A DNA stretch of 64,000 bases from Cladopsammia gracilis (GCA_022457155.1 JAJGOT010000628.1:1-64000); one strand, 5' to 3'; numbered from the stretch's first letter, positions 40,201-51,138 are shown. A program made the numbers and translations. Notes: generated from the letters alone by a model not told the origin.

Positions 40201-43200
40201 TTGGCGCCATCTTTGTGACGTCATTTTCCCGCCAAAATACTTAAATTTAAAAAACAAAAAACAGATTTTTGTGAATAATAACTTCTATATTGTTGTAAAA
40301 TTTCAGCTTCCTAGGTTCAAAACTGTTAAAGATGAATGAAGCACAAGTTTTTCAGTCGATTTGATTCTAAATTACCTTTGACCCCAGCAGAAAATGGGCA
40401 GGGAATTCAAATTTTCAAACGTCATATCTTTTGATCGGATCAATGTATTTAATACGAGATTTTTTCAGTTATGAGACGCTTGTGGCGAGTACTTTCAGAA
40501 ATTGTCATTAGATATCCCATAATACTAAGTTACTTTTTGGCGCCTACTTTATGACGTCATTTTCCCGCCAAAAATTGCAAAAATGGAAAAACAAAAAAAA
40601 TCCAATTGTGAAAATGATTAGTTCTGTGCTATTGTGAAATTTAATGTCAACAACATCAAAACGGAAAAAAGTTAATATTAATATATTGCAAAATGGCGAG
40701 CGATTTTATGTGAATCTGTGCCCACCTTGTTAACTCTTTCCATTATTTCTTCGAGCTGTCTAATTAGCACATTAGCGCTTCCAGCGAATAATCTTAGAAA
40801 CAATTGCACCCCTCTATTAATCGCCGGCTATTATTTGAGGAAATACAGTATTCAACAATGTTCAGTGATGCCTGGTCTTTGGTCCTATTCTGTGTGTTGA
40901 TGATAAAATTCGTCATAATACTGTAGAAAGATTTGAAGAGAATGTCATCATTTAGCAAATGAAGGAGTTGCAACTAGAGCTAGAAAAACATTTTCAGGCC
41001 TCTATGGGATGCAAACCCATGACTGGCCCTGGGACTCCTATATAAAAGTGATGGGGGTAATGGTCATACCCTGGTGTTAAAATACATGGTTTGGTACAAC
41101 TAAGGGTGTAAAGTGATGGGGGTGATGGTCATACCCTGTAGGGGTTAAAATACATGGTTTGGTACAACTAAGGGTGTAAAGTGATGGGGGTGATGGTCAT
41201 ACCCTGTAGGGGTTAAAATACATGGTTTGGTACAACTAAGGGTGTAAAGTGATGGGGGTGATGGTCATACCCTGTAGGGGTTAAAATACATGGTTTGGTA
41301 CAACTAAGGGTGTAAAGTGATGGGGGTGATGATCATACCCTGTAGGGGTTAAAATACGTGGTTTGGTACAACTAAGGGTGTAAAGTGATGGGGGTGATGG
41401 TCATACCTGGTAGGGGTTAAAATACATGGTTTGGTACAACTAAGGGTGTAAAGTGATGGGGGTGATGGTCATACCCTGTAGGGGTTAAAATATGTGGTTT
41501 GGTACAACTAAGGGTGTATAGTGATGGGGGTGATGGTCATACCCTGTAGGGGTTAAAATACATGGTTTGGTACAACTAAGGGTGTAAAGTGATGGGGGTG
41601 ATGATCATACCCTGTAGGGGTTAAAATACATGGTTTGGTACAACTAAGGGTGTAAAGTGATGGGGGTGATGGTCATACCCTGTGAGGGTTAAAATACATG
41701 GTTTGGTACAACTAAGGGTGTAAAGTGATGGGGGTGATGGTCATACCCTGTAGGGGTTAAAATACATGGTTTGGTACAACTAAGGGTGTAAAGTGATGGG
41801 GGTGATGGTCATACCCTGTAGGGGTTAAAATACATGGTTTGGTACAACTAAGGATGTAAAGTGATGGGGGTGATGGTCATACCCTGTAGTGATTAAAATA
41901 TGTGGTTTGGTACAACTAAGGGTGTAAAGTGATGGGGTGATGGTCATACCCTGTAGGGGTTAAAATACATGGTTTGGTACAACTAAGGGTGTAAAGTGAT
42001 GGGAGTGATGGACATACCCTGTAGGGGTTAAATACGTGGTTTGGCACAACTAAGAGTGCGGGACAGAGCAAAGTGTCCGTATTAGAGAGGTGTCAGTATT
42101 ATAGAGGTCACCACGATGAAGTCACTTTTAAGACTCCACTGACAGTTTTTGTTCAGTAACTAAAAACAGGCCCACACGTCTTTTAACTGCATCTAAATTG
42201 ATTAATTTACAGCATTGAGACACTGGCTATCAGTAGTGTGGCTACATTGTAAAATTCTCAGCTACATAAGGTATATGAATCACTGTTTTAAAACGCTGGA
42301 AACGAACTTTAGCGCAATGCTGCGTATGAAAAAGTAATATAAAGTACAATTCTGAAAACGCCTTGTGATACATGTTTGTAACCACAAACAGGAAATTGTA
42401 TTACTTACTCAAATCACCATCACCTGATCACCGGAGTGTCCGTAATAAAGAGGTTAAGTTTATATGAATTTGCTCTCTGGGACCGAGATTTAGTGTCCGT
42501 TGTCCGTATTAGAGAGGGTCCGTATTTTTCAGGTCTTTTTCAAGAATTTTGTCGGGACATAGGAAACTGTCCGTAATAGAGAGGTGTCCATATTAGAGAG
42601 GGGTCTGTAAGGAGAGGTTCGACTGTAAGGGTGTTTGAATATAAAGTGACCACTTTCAGAGTTACATGTAGTCTGATACCTTTTGGGGTATTAAATTCGG
42701 AAAATGTGCTGATAGAAACAACTTTTTAGAAATTATCGGTACCTCTTAGGGGTAAAAACTAATGTGAGCCACACCAACAAAACAGGTTACAAGTACCTTT
42801 TAGGGTTCCTTTCAAACTTTTCGACAATCACACCCATCACTTTTACGTGGGATCCCCCCCCCCCCCCCCCCACATCCTGAGCTTTGCGATTTTGGTGCAG
42901 AAAAAATAATTTTAGGCTCTACTGTACTTGCAACTCAATTCTTCAGTTGCTGTTTAATTTAACTGGATAATCAGTCAGCATTTTCACCACCCATTATACC
43001 AAAATGAATGAGTCAAGTACAGACTAAAAAAAGTCAACCAATCGACGCTGGCAAAGAAGTGCACAACTTTTTTATTTGCCAGATTCAGGTATGGGTATAG
43101 AGTGGAAAAGTCTAAAGAAATGTCTTTTATATTTATAGATTCTGCAACTGCTTTTTTGGAGTGGAGTCAAAATCAGCTGCGCTCATTTTACAACACTTCT

Positions 43201-46200
43201 GCAAGTCAGGTGATGATTACACCTTGGGACCCAGACAACACCATGGACATAGATGAGGTGTATGTACAGTTATCATTTCTGAGAGATGACAGAAAACTCA
43301 CTGGAACAACAAAAGAAAAACTTCAAGATTACAGTGAGATTTTTGCGAGTCATGGACATTATCTCACCCCTAAAAGAATTCTGGTTTATGGAAGGCCGGG
43401 CATAGGAAAGTCCACCTTCTCAAAGAAGCTTGTCGTGGACTGGTCAAGGGGCGAGAAAGAAATCCTTAAGACATTTGCTGTTGTACTTTTACTCAAGCTG
43501 CGAGACGTGTGCAATACTCAAGACTTCTGTGCCATGCTAAAGAAGGCTGAACTGTTGTCTGCTGACGACCCAATGGTATTTAATCAGTTGTACGATTACG
43601 TCATCCAGAACCAACAGAAAGTCTTGCTTGTTTTGGATGGATTCGACGAGTACAGTGCTGAAAAGTCATCGCCAGTTCATCAGATTTGGAGAGGCAGTCA
43701 ACTGAGAGATTGTACTGTTTTGGTGACAACGCGGCCGTCAAAAGAGAATGAGCTGAGACTGCCCAGCCATGTTTTGTTTGAGGTTAATGGGTTTGATGAC
43801 AAAAATAAAATTAAACAGTTTGCAGTTAAATTTCTTAGTGGCAATGAAGATGTAGATGACTTTATTGAGTTCTTGAGTAAACACGAACTCGAGGATGTGG
43901 TAGAAATACCACTTCTGCTGTTGATGTTGGTTCTAACCTGGAAAGAGAAAGTCAATGGTCATCAAGTACTACTAACATCACGCGCGGATCTGTACAGTAG
44001 TTTTTGTCAGACACTGCTTGATCACATTTCGGCCAAAACCTCAGATAAGGAATTTAGAAGCATTGATGAATACAAAGAAGACCTCGCGAAATTAGGGGAA
44101 CTAGCATTTGATGCTCTGTTGAGTGACTGCTTTTATTTAAAGCTCAGCAAACTGCCTGAGGACATTCGCCTTCTCATCGAGAAATTTATTGTCGTCGGCT
44201 TCTTGCAAATTTCGAAGCTTTCAAGCTCACCTCGTCCTGAAGAAGTTGCATACTTTCTCCATAAGACGATCCAAGAATTTCTGTCTGCCTGGTTCATTGT
44301 TCAGGAACTGACGGATACAAAAAAGGACACCCTTACCAGTTTGTCAAAAGTTGACTCGTTTGAAAAAGTCGAAAAAATGAGGGAAGTCTTCAGATTTGTC
44401 TGCGAGTTGTCATCAGAAGCTACCAGACAGGTTCTTAACCATTTGCGCATGATAGGGGGGAAAGAAGGTCTGACAAAGTACAGTTTCACCGAAAACCCTT
44501 CTGTTAAAGAGTTTTCTGAAGACCAAATAGAGTTTCATCGCATCAGCTTAAATTGTTTTCTTTCCTGCCCCGCCTCAGACAGACAAGATGTCTACCCCTT
44601 ATTTCTATGTTGTGTTAACAGTGTTTTAGTGATTAATAATCAACTGCCTGCCATCGCCAGAGAGCACTTCTTGAGATCATCCACTTTACCTAAACCAGAT
44701 TATTTATTTTTTGCTGGAAGATTTGGAAAATCAGTAAATGATGACGTGTTATCCATTATTTGCGATTTAGAAACTGTCATTGTAACCTGTTATGGTGAAG
44801 CCAAATCTATTTCTAATAATGATAAGTGCCTATTTGACAGACTACAATGTGGTGAATTTTTCCTAAAGAAAGAAGAACAGCAAATGGTCTTCTACTTAAC
44901 TTGCATTCGTAGGAGATTGGCCGATCAATGTCTGCGATCTGCTGAACTGCTTAATGCACTCATATCGGCACCAGAGTCTCCTCCTGAGAAGCCTGTAGAT
45001 CACGTGTCACAGAATCATGATGCCAGCAGTTCTTTGGATTTGAATGAGAAAACAACTGACCACACTCGGAAACATTCTCTTTCATTTGTCAGAGAGATTG
45101 ACATTGAACTTACTGACATTCACATCAATGGGAAAGAAACAAGGAAGACGCTCACAGTTGTGAATAACATATTGCCATTTCTAAGCAGACCGCAAGTCAT
45201 TAAAATTTCATTGGTTCTTTTGAATAAGGCTATTGAGCAGGAATATGCACAGCTGAAAGAAAGTTTGGTCTCCCGTATCCCTTTCACTAACAATCTTGTT
45301 ATTTTAGAACTTTGTAACGTTTGTTGCACAGCGAGTTCGAAGTGTGTTGCTGACTTTGCCAGATCACTGCACCAGGCTCCTAACTTAGATACCCTTGACT
45401 TGTCATATCATCACAATTTTCACAGTGGGTTGCCCGCTCTTGCTGAAAACTTACATCATCTACGACGTCTGTCTAATCTCAAGTTGCACAATATTGACAT
45501 GGGAGATCAAGAGTGCCAGATTCTTGCCACCTCACTTAAAAATCTTGACACGTTAAAAGTGCTGCGTTTATCAAGTAACCCACTTGGTCACGGGATCACT
45601 AAGCTCGCCCAACACCTGCACGGTGTGCTTCTGACAGAGCTGGACCTGAGTGATACACAGATGGGTGAAGAGGAAGTCACAGCTGTAGCCCGTAGTTTAC
45701 AGTATGTTCCTCAGTTGAATGTCTTATCTTTGCAAACAAATCCGCTTGGTCACGGGATCACTGAGCTTGCCAAACACCTGCACTGTGTGCCTCATCTGAC
45801 TCTTCTCGACCTAAATGATACACTGATGGGTGAAAAGGAAGTCACAGTTATAGCCTGTAGTTTACAGCATGCTCCTCAGTTGATGAAATTATATTTGGAT
45901 AGAAATCCGCTTGGTCACGGGATCACTGAGCTTGCCAAACACCTGCACTGTTTGCCTCATCTGATTGCTCTGCGCCTGAGTGGTACACAGATGGGTGAAG
46001 AGGAAGTCACAGCTATAGCCCGTAGTTTACAGTATGTTCCTCAGTTGATGGAATTATCTTTGCATACAAATCCGCTTGGTCACGGGATCACTGAGCTTGC
46101 CAAACACCTGCACTGTGTGCCTCAGCTGACTCGTCTCGACCTGAGTGATACCCAGATGGCTGAAGAGGAAGTCACAGCAGTAGCCCGTGGACTGAAGTAT

Positions 46201-49200
46201 GTACCAGAGCTGATGGAGCTTGACCTATCCCACAATCCACTGGGCCGAAGAGTAACTGAACTAATCCCGTATCTCAGCAGTATTCCTCAGCTGAGTGTCA
46301 GACTAATAATGTCTGGTGTTCGAATGACAAAGAAACAAGCCAGTGAGCTATGTACAGCCGTGGCACAAGGAAGGATCTTATTATCCACAGATTACAATGT
46401 AAGTTCTTTCTTTTCTTGAATTTTGTATTTACTCTCCGCTTATTATACCATATAATACGTAGGACTTTCACAGAAAGCCATTCTAAAATACATTTGTTAA
46501 GTGATAAATCTTCATGGAACGAGATAAAGCTAACAACGTTCATTAATAAAGAAGTATTTTTCGTTTGTCTCACGATGTAGTCACTTCCGATGTGGATCGC
46601 GACGTTTCGACTGCATACTGCTAGTCTTCTTCAGGCGATGGGGTCGACTAGTTACGCGTCACCTTATGAAGCACGATGCTCTGCTGTGATTGGTTGGTTT
46701 TCAACAGTGACTGTTGAAAACCAACCAATCACAGCAGAGCATCGTGCTTCATAAGGTGACGCGTAACCAGTCGACCCCATCGCCTGAAGAAGACTAGCAG
46801 TATGCAGTCGAAACGTCGCGATCCACATCGGAAGTGACTACATCGTGAGACAAACGAAAAATACTTCTTTACTAGTGTGTTCACCACGATGAACAACAAC
46901 AACCCTTATTACGATATTAACGTTCATTAAGTTTATTAATTCATTACGTTTATTTCGCAGCAAAGTTTGTGAATTATTTTCGGAATTCAAGAGAAGGATA
47001 AGTTTGAGTTACATTACTAGCATATCTGCCATACATGGTACAGGGTTCATTCAAAGAGAAAAAATTTACCATCGTCTTTCACTTTACAATGTACTGACAA
47101 GGTCAGACAAAAAGAAAGCGAATTAGAGAGTAAAATATACCATGATTCTGTTTCTGCAGGTTGTTTTTTCATTCACTTTCTAAAACATACACAAATGTAT
47201 TCTTGAGACTTTTAACTGCAATAGATGGCTCAAATAATGAAGTTCTCGTGTTAAGTTTTTGACAACGCTACTGCTGGTAGCCTGCGAGAGCAGACGTTTT
47301 CTTTTTCTGGCGGGTCAATCAAGAGCCGAAAAACAAAAACTTCTGCTCCCCCAGCCTATGCTGATGGAATTAACGGAAACTTTTTTTATATATAAAAACA
47401 GGTAGAAACGGCGTTAATGTTTCATTTGTTATTTATTCTAAATAGTTTTACGTAAAAAGTAAAACGTTTTTCCAGCGAACAGTAAGTAAACTATTTCTTA
47501 TATCGACTTCAATACATTTGAGGTGCTACTGTTTTCTGCTTTATTTTTGAATGTCTACTCATTCATTTAAAAGGAAGAAACTCAACAAAAAGAACAAAAT
47601 TGTCGTTAAGTAAACATCATAACGGTTTTCTGGAGATGGTTTAATCCATGCTGTTTCCACCTCCTGGCAGCCACCCCCTCCCCCCCCCCTCCCCCCCCCC
47701 CCCCCCAAAAAAAAAGAAAAAAAAAGGAAAACCCGGTGGTGAAGGATGAAATAAGAAACTGCCCAAAGACTCTGCTTGTAAAGTGGTGTCAAATGGATCC
47801 AGCTATTTTTCCGACAAACATGACTTTTCTTCGGTCATCTGGGATTCATACGAACGGTCGTAGAATTTAGTAAGTTTGCAAGAGCGAAGCATCTCGGACC
47901 TTTTTCGTACATTCGTCAATCTCGTATCTTCATTGGCATATTTCCGCCCGTCGAGAAAATGACAAGATTCCACCATACAAAAGTCATTTTTAAGGTAACA
48001 GTAAAAGAGTTGACCGTGTCGCGAACAAAACCCTGTAAGCGCTAAGTTTTAAGACAAAGTACCCAGACCTATACACCAATTTACAGATATTAATATGGAG
48101 AAACACATAAAACACAGTTTTGTCGATAAACTTAAAATTGGGCCCCGATACCGCACTTAAGACACTAAAAAACGCGAATTACCTGCGCTAAAATTACACT
48201 CTACACATCATCAATAGTTGCATGATAGTAAGCAGACATTGACCTCCAAAACCATGTCGGGGATTTTTTATGTATCAACCACTTGAAAGAGTGTTTCATC
48301 AGGATTTCCAGATAACGAGAAGTAGGTTGACCACTTTGAGGTGTTTGTATACCTGATGAAACACTCTTTCGAGTGTTTGATATAGCTTCTTAAACTGATC
48401 ATTAAAAGCAGGGAAAACGAAGGAATAAAATTGCCAAAATCTATGCATTTTAGATCGGGTTTCCAAACCACCTTCGCTTATGGTTTACTTTGAATATTCT
48501 TTATACGATCCTTTTTCAGTTCACGCCTAAAACTTTAAATCGGAATTGCGCAAATACCCGACAACGAACTATCCTAGAAACAATGTGCTAATTTTTATGA
48601 ATTTCGTACCTCTTTACAGTTTTCTAATGGCTGGAATGAACTTGATCCAAACATCAAAGATAGCAATGATGAAACAGTTTTAAGCATCAGCTGAAGGCAA
48701 TAACATTTTAAATTATTGTATTGATTTTGGATTTTAAGCATTTCACTGTTTTTAGGATTTTTATCATTGTTATGGTAATAGTTAGATATTTTGTATTTTT
48801 TTATTTATTTTTAACTTGTTATTAATTTTGAAGGCCTTCCTGAAAATTATCTGTTCATGAGAGGGGTCCTCCCATATAAATGTTTTGTTATTACCATTAT
48901 AATAAAATACAGCTTTGGAAGAATACCCCGTGTACTGCGCCCGCAACTGATAAAGCGTGGGTTGCCTGATAAAGGACATCAGTAAGCGGTCGAAATTTCG
49001 TGATCTTCATCTAAAGTGACTACATCGTCAGACAAGCGATAAACTTAGAACTTAGAATCAATTACACCCAAATAAATTTCTCTAATACTGGGCGGGTCGG
49101 TTTGCGGTTAAAGATAAAGAAAGCTATCATTTCAATCCACCACGTCGAATAACCACATTTGTCTTGACATCCTGCTTTTTGTTTTCGTGCATAGGCCTCA

Positions 49201-49281
49201 TTTGAGGAATGGCCACTGCCCATACGACTGTACACAGAGGCTGAATTACAAGAGCGGGGAGTTACATTTGATGACGAGTGA
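33781..49281 (+). CDS. NLR gene B, HEPN(DZIP3)-NACHT-LRR receptor, complete spliced gene
   Basis: Proposed join: 33781-33865, 35090-35170, 35939-36025, 37096-37743, 39047-39103, 43139-46398, 49195-49281. Every acceptor is AG and every donor GT. Internal junctions are phase 1 up to the giant exon and phase 0 after it; the sum is 4,305 nt, 1,434 codons plus TGA. The product begins MSKKQRRSFLDDLKTSAKK, then low-complexity Gly/Ser linkers, a DZIP3-type HEPN domain (about residues 90-300), a linker, NACHT (P-loop near residue 405), a spacer and about ten LRRs. HEPN-NACHT-LRR combinations are expanded in corals and are presumed intracellular immune sensors. A LINE relic sits in intron 1 and a minisatellite in intron 5. 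The first-exon choice between 33,163 and 33,781 is open. Confidence 0.8.
34239..34680 (+). pseudogene. C-terminal fragment of a LINE reverse transcriptase
   Basis: Reads WNKLRQFSFKLLHRI, KELKRFKITTDDKCTLC and, after a stop and frame change, NPTVEQILFYLKDPKASLTG. This is the conserved C-terminal end of non-LTR RT proteins with its CxxC cluster. It lies in intron 1 of NLR gene B, same strand, 5'-truncated as LINE copies usually are. Confidence 0.7.
35090..35170 (+). CDS. Exon 2 of NLR gene B
   Basis: 81 nt between TTTAAG and GTACTG, phase 1 at both ends, encoding a Ser/Gly/Ala-rich linker ending GASKQAHHDQ. Its pattern resembles exon 3 (GASGRGKKVHYDK), suggesting the two arose by exon duplication. 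Confidence 0.7.
35939..36025 (+). CDS. Exon 3 of NLR gene B
   Basis: 87 nt between TATTTAAG and GTAATA, phase 1 at both ends, encoding a Gly-rich linker (PKRGGVGTSASGGVAGASGR). It keeps the frame from exon 2 into the HEPN exon. Confidence 0.7.
36026..37095 (+). other. Intron 3 of NLR gene B
   Basis: No further exon can be fixed. A possible old exon-like stretch at 36,820-36,950 (proline-rich in one frame) lacks matching splice sites and phase, so it is left out. Confidence 0.5.
37096..37743 (+). CDS. DZIP3-type HEPN exon of NLR gene B
   Basis: 648 nt, acceptor CTTGTTTTAG, donor GAAG/GTGTGT, phase 1 at both ends. The 216 residues carry HEPN_DZIP3 hallmarks: NYSRLCRLLISVGSRVLRDTF, LNSTQWSKLYP, FDSALLIVLLRTICNLSPP and GWDTPPLTADTS, followed by an R-x-K-Y-F segment with a nearby His (VKYFMSTVSKHA). 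HEPN domains can be RNases (R-x4-6-H) or interaction modules; here the R-x-4-6-H spacing is not clear. The C-terminal end is an acidic coiled coil (KQWKKIEENMKDKLNELESIE). Confidence 0.85.
39047..39103 (+). CDS. Small linker exon of NLR gene B
   Basis: 57 nt after TTGTTGCAG and before GGAG/GTACTA, phase 1 both sides. Encodes the same Ser/Lys-rich linker as 1,351-1,407 with one amino-acid change (PFPG/PFSG) near the end. Confidence 0.75.
39585..39700 (+). pseudogene. Non-LTR RT fragment, copy B
   Basis: Same relic as 1,880-1,990 (TKAFNSVPHEHL in translation) with further small indels. It confirms that the relic predates duplication. Confidence 0.45.
40016..40726. mobile_element. MITE with GGTGGGCACAGATTCA ends, copy B only
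   Basis: Left GGTGGGCACAGATTCACTCA and right TGTGAATCTGTGCCCACC are inverted for about 35 bp, including ATCGCTCGCCATT against its inverse. The interior is an imperfect ~350-bp direct duplication (CATATCTTTGGATCG / CATATCTTTTGATCG; CATAATACTAA). It interrupts the older MITE shared with copy A at about 2,310. Confidence 0.85.
41047..42058 (+). repeat. 68-bp minisatellite, about 15 copies, intron of NLR gene B
   Basis: Same 68-bp unit as 2,740-6,034 and same intron position, but about a third of the length. Confidence 0.95.
42060..42631. mobile_element. MITE-like insert with GTCCGTATTAGAGAGG words
   Basis: The left part contains GTGTCCGTATTAGAGAGGTG and the right part GTCCATATTAGAGAGG, with AGGTTCGACTGTA at the end. 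It is absent at the end of the copy A array (6,035), so it inserted into the minisatellite of copy B or was deleted from A. Ends are worn. Confidence 0.55.
43139..46398 (+). CDS. NACHT-LRR giant exon of NLR gene B
   Basis: 3,260 nt after ATTTATAG, donor AAT/GTAAGT. 1,086 residues, open throughout. P-loop GRPGIGKST at about 43,390-43,416, Walker B LLVLDGFDEY near 43,625-43,655, VTTRPSKENELRLPSHVLFE (sensor-type Arg), winged-helix region, spacer, and LRRs from about 45,560. It differs from gene A by many substitutions and one fewer LRR unit but keeps all motifs. Confidence 0.88.
45560..46270 (+). repeat. LRR-coding tandem repeats in NLR gene B
   Basis: Five 168-bp units marked by NPLGHGIT, the last diverged (NPLGRRVTEL). 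See the six-unit array at 8,930-9,800. Confidence 0.85.
46535..46930. mobile_element. Near-perfect palindromic foldback element with 12-bp target duplication
   Basis: 46,548-46,873 is one long palindrome: arms of about 160 bp meeting at CAACAGTGACTGTTG, with only a few mismatches. AACGTTCATTAA occurs at 46,535-46,546 and 46,919-46,930, a probable target-site duplication, and copy A has no such insert near 10,050. A short unpaired tail (46,874-46,918, with ACAACAACAACCC) is on the right only. Confidence 0.85.
46931..49194 (+). other. Last intron of NLR gene B
   Basis: No exon supported. It holds C and A homopolymer runs at 47,684-47,725 and an inverted pair at 48,275-48,380 (ACTTGAAAGAGTGTTTCATC and its approximate inverse), a possible small hairpin. 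Confidence 0.6.
49195..49281 (+). CDS. Terminal exon of NLR gene B
   Basis: 87 nt after GTGCATAG, phase 0, TGA at 49,279-49,281. Ends IRLYTEAELQERGVTFDDE as in gene A; the first residues differ (ASFEEWPLP against ICSSGKWPD). Confidence 0.75.
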   Translation, partial: ASFEEWPLPIRLYTEAELQERGVTFDDE

Positions 49282-49412
49282 GAGGTCAAACCACATTCAC
49301 AACACTGAAAAATCTGAAGAGGCCTGGCACTAGATGAACCAGCACAGCTCGGATTGGTAACCAAGAGACTTGGACACTGCTGAACTTCACAAAGAAACAC
49401 GACCTTCTTAGA

Positions 49413-49602
49413 GGCCGATTACATGGCGAATTTCAGCCCGGTTTGAAAAATCGAGCTGGAAATTTCAGCCTGGGCTGAAACTTTCTTCATGTAATCGCAA
49501 ACGTCGTTTAAGAAGATTTGTTCAAGAAACCGGGTTGAAATCTTAGCCCGCCTAACTGGGCTGAAATTTCAGCCCGGGCTGAAATTCGCCATGTAATCGG
49601 CC
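49413..49602. mobile_element. 190-bp MITE with GGCCGATTACATGGCGAA ends
   Basis: Left GGCCGATTACATGGCGAATT and right AATTCGCCATGTAATCGGCC are perfect inverted ends. TTTCAGCCCGGGCTGAAA-like words repeat inside. Copy A reads straight through (CTTCTTAGGTATAAC at 12,394), so the empty site is known. Confidence 0.9.
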
Positions 49603-50193
49603 CATCAGGTATAACTTACTTTATTTCTGTAATTTAAAGTAAAAATTAATTTAATCGAAATAAGTTCGCAAGCTGTGTAACAATATGGCGCTTGGTTGAG
49701 TACATAAGAGAATGCAAAGGGATAAATAGAAAAGGCAAATTGTGTGGATTTTAACACAGAATCATTCTCGTCTCCTGAACTGCTTGGCCTCAACCTTCGG
49801 AGCCTGAGCGGCCACTCAGTCCTCATGCTCAGGCTCCGACGTTTCAGGGGACAAGAATGACACATAATTTGCTACTTCAATTTTTTACAATTTAATTCTC
49901 TCATATAACTAACTTTACGCTGCGGTGCTCTACTGACCACAAAATTTTATTTTTAAAGACATTTTGTTATACTGCGCAGTAGTGGAACCAGACTCAATCA
50001 TAAAGGAGGGAAGGGTGGGTGAATAAGGGTCAGGGGGAGTGAATGGGGGGGGGGGGTTGAAAATGTTAGAGACTGAAAGCATTTTAAGCCCTCCGGGGCC
50101 CTTGGATCCGCCAGTGCCGTGTGCTGATTCAAATAACGTGAATTTACTTTTTACGGTCGTGGTTGCTAAACGGGCCCCTATTGACTTGTCCCC

Positions 50194-50460
50194 AGTAGTT
50201 ATAGTAGGGACTCTGGGGCACTTTGGGTATTTATCGATAAATTCCCTATAATTTAGTGACACACGTTTAAATTATAGTGTTTTGTCGTTAATTTTTGATT
50301 GGTAGGGACTCTGGGGGCACTTTCCCATTTTCAGTGTGTTTTATCGTTAATTTAACGTTCATCGTATAATTATAGACGAATCATCTATAATTATTCACTA
50401 TAGGGTACTTTTCCAGATCTAGTGTGTTTTGTCGTTAATTTACAAAATATCATTATAATT
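50194..50460. repeat. Putative Polinton left terminus with subterminal repeats
   Basis: TAGGGACTCTGGGGCACTTT at 50,205-50,224 recurs at 50,303-50,323, and AGTGTGTTTTGTCGTTAATT-type words recur at 50,275-50,294, 50,332-50,354 and 50,420-50,442. Such interspersed repeats sit where the terminal inverted repeat should be and may bind the integrase or the replication machinery (inference). Confidence 0.6.
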
Positions 50461-51138
50461 TTAATCGATACTCATTGTTAACACAGGACGGTTTGAAGAA
50501 AAAACTTCATCCTCTTCGCTTTCTTCAGGTATTGTTAGTGGAGAATCTTGTGGGTTAACATATATATCATGTACCGTAACTTGAAATGAAACTTCTTCTT
50601 TGCTGATATAGATACTATCGATTAACAGAGCCAATTTGACTTTTTCTAGCTTTCTCTTTGCGATTCTTGTTAAGATCTTATCCTTTTGTTTTGAATGTTT
50701 GAGAAGTTTAACATTAAACATTTCAGATCGAATCGATCCCCCAGTAACTCTTGTACCCATACCTTCAAACTGAAAACCATAAAAAATACCTTTTATCTTA
50801 TTAGCTATTTTTTCACCATAAACACCTTTTAAATGTTGCCTACAGATGTCTCTAATAAAAACCATACAATCAATAAACTTTTCTTCTTCTTTCGTTGACA
50901 TTCGACTGCATCCTTCTTCACCGTATAAGCGAACAGGAATGGTGTAACCAAGTAGTTTACTACTTTCGTTTTGACTATATGTCTCTTTTACACCTAAAAT
51001 TGTAAGAAATGGTGAATCGATTACTAGCGGTCCGTAACGGGTTTCAATTTTGATTATTTCAAAACCGGTTTTGCTGTTTTTTACCGGTTTATGGAAAATA
51101 ATATTTGATAAATATTCTAAAACTTTTGAAGGATTCAT
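50461..51138 (-). CDS. Acidic-tailed viral protein, paralogue 1 (possible ssDNA-binding protein)
   Basis: 225 residues from the ATG at 51,138. A longer reading from 51,195 would use a TTG and would run through the shared upstream motif, so the shorter start is preferred; it also aligns with the neighbour's start. Conserved blocks with the next gene are IIFHKPVKN, GPLVIDSPFLTILGV, LLGYTIPVRLY, ALLIDSIYI and a Ser/Glu-rich acidic end (PEESEEDE). An acidic C-terminal tail after a beta-rich body is the layout of T7 gp2.5-like ssDNA-binding proteins known in large DNA viruses. Assignment is tentative; no catalytic motif is visible. Confidence 0.65.
   Translation of the reverse strand: MNPSKVLEYLSNIIFHKPVKNSKTGFEIIKIETRYGPLVIDSPFLTILGVKETYSQNESSKLLGYTIPVRLYGEEGCSRMSTKEEEKFIDCMVFIRDICRQHLKGVYGEKIANKIKGIFYGFQFEGMGTRVTGGSIRSEMFNVKLLKHSKQKDKILTRIAKRKLEKVKLALLIDSIYISKEEVSFQVTVHDIYVNPQDSPLTIPEESEEDEVFSSNRPVLTMSID

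Larger units (their letters stand above)
37757..50193. repeat. Segmental duplication copy B
   Basis: Homologous to 1-12,580 plus 23,671-24,115. It begins in the intron just after the HEPN exon and runs to the Polinton boundary. Differences from copy A are: a shorter minisatellite, one LRR unit fewer, and extra MITEs (40,016; 42,060; 46,547; 49,413). Confidence 0.9.
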
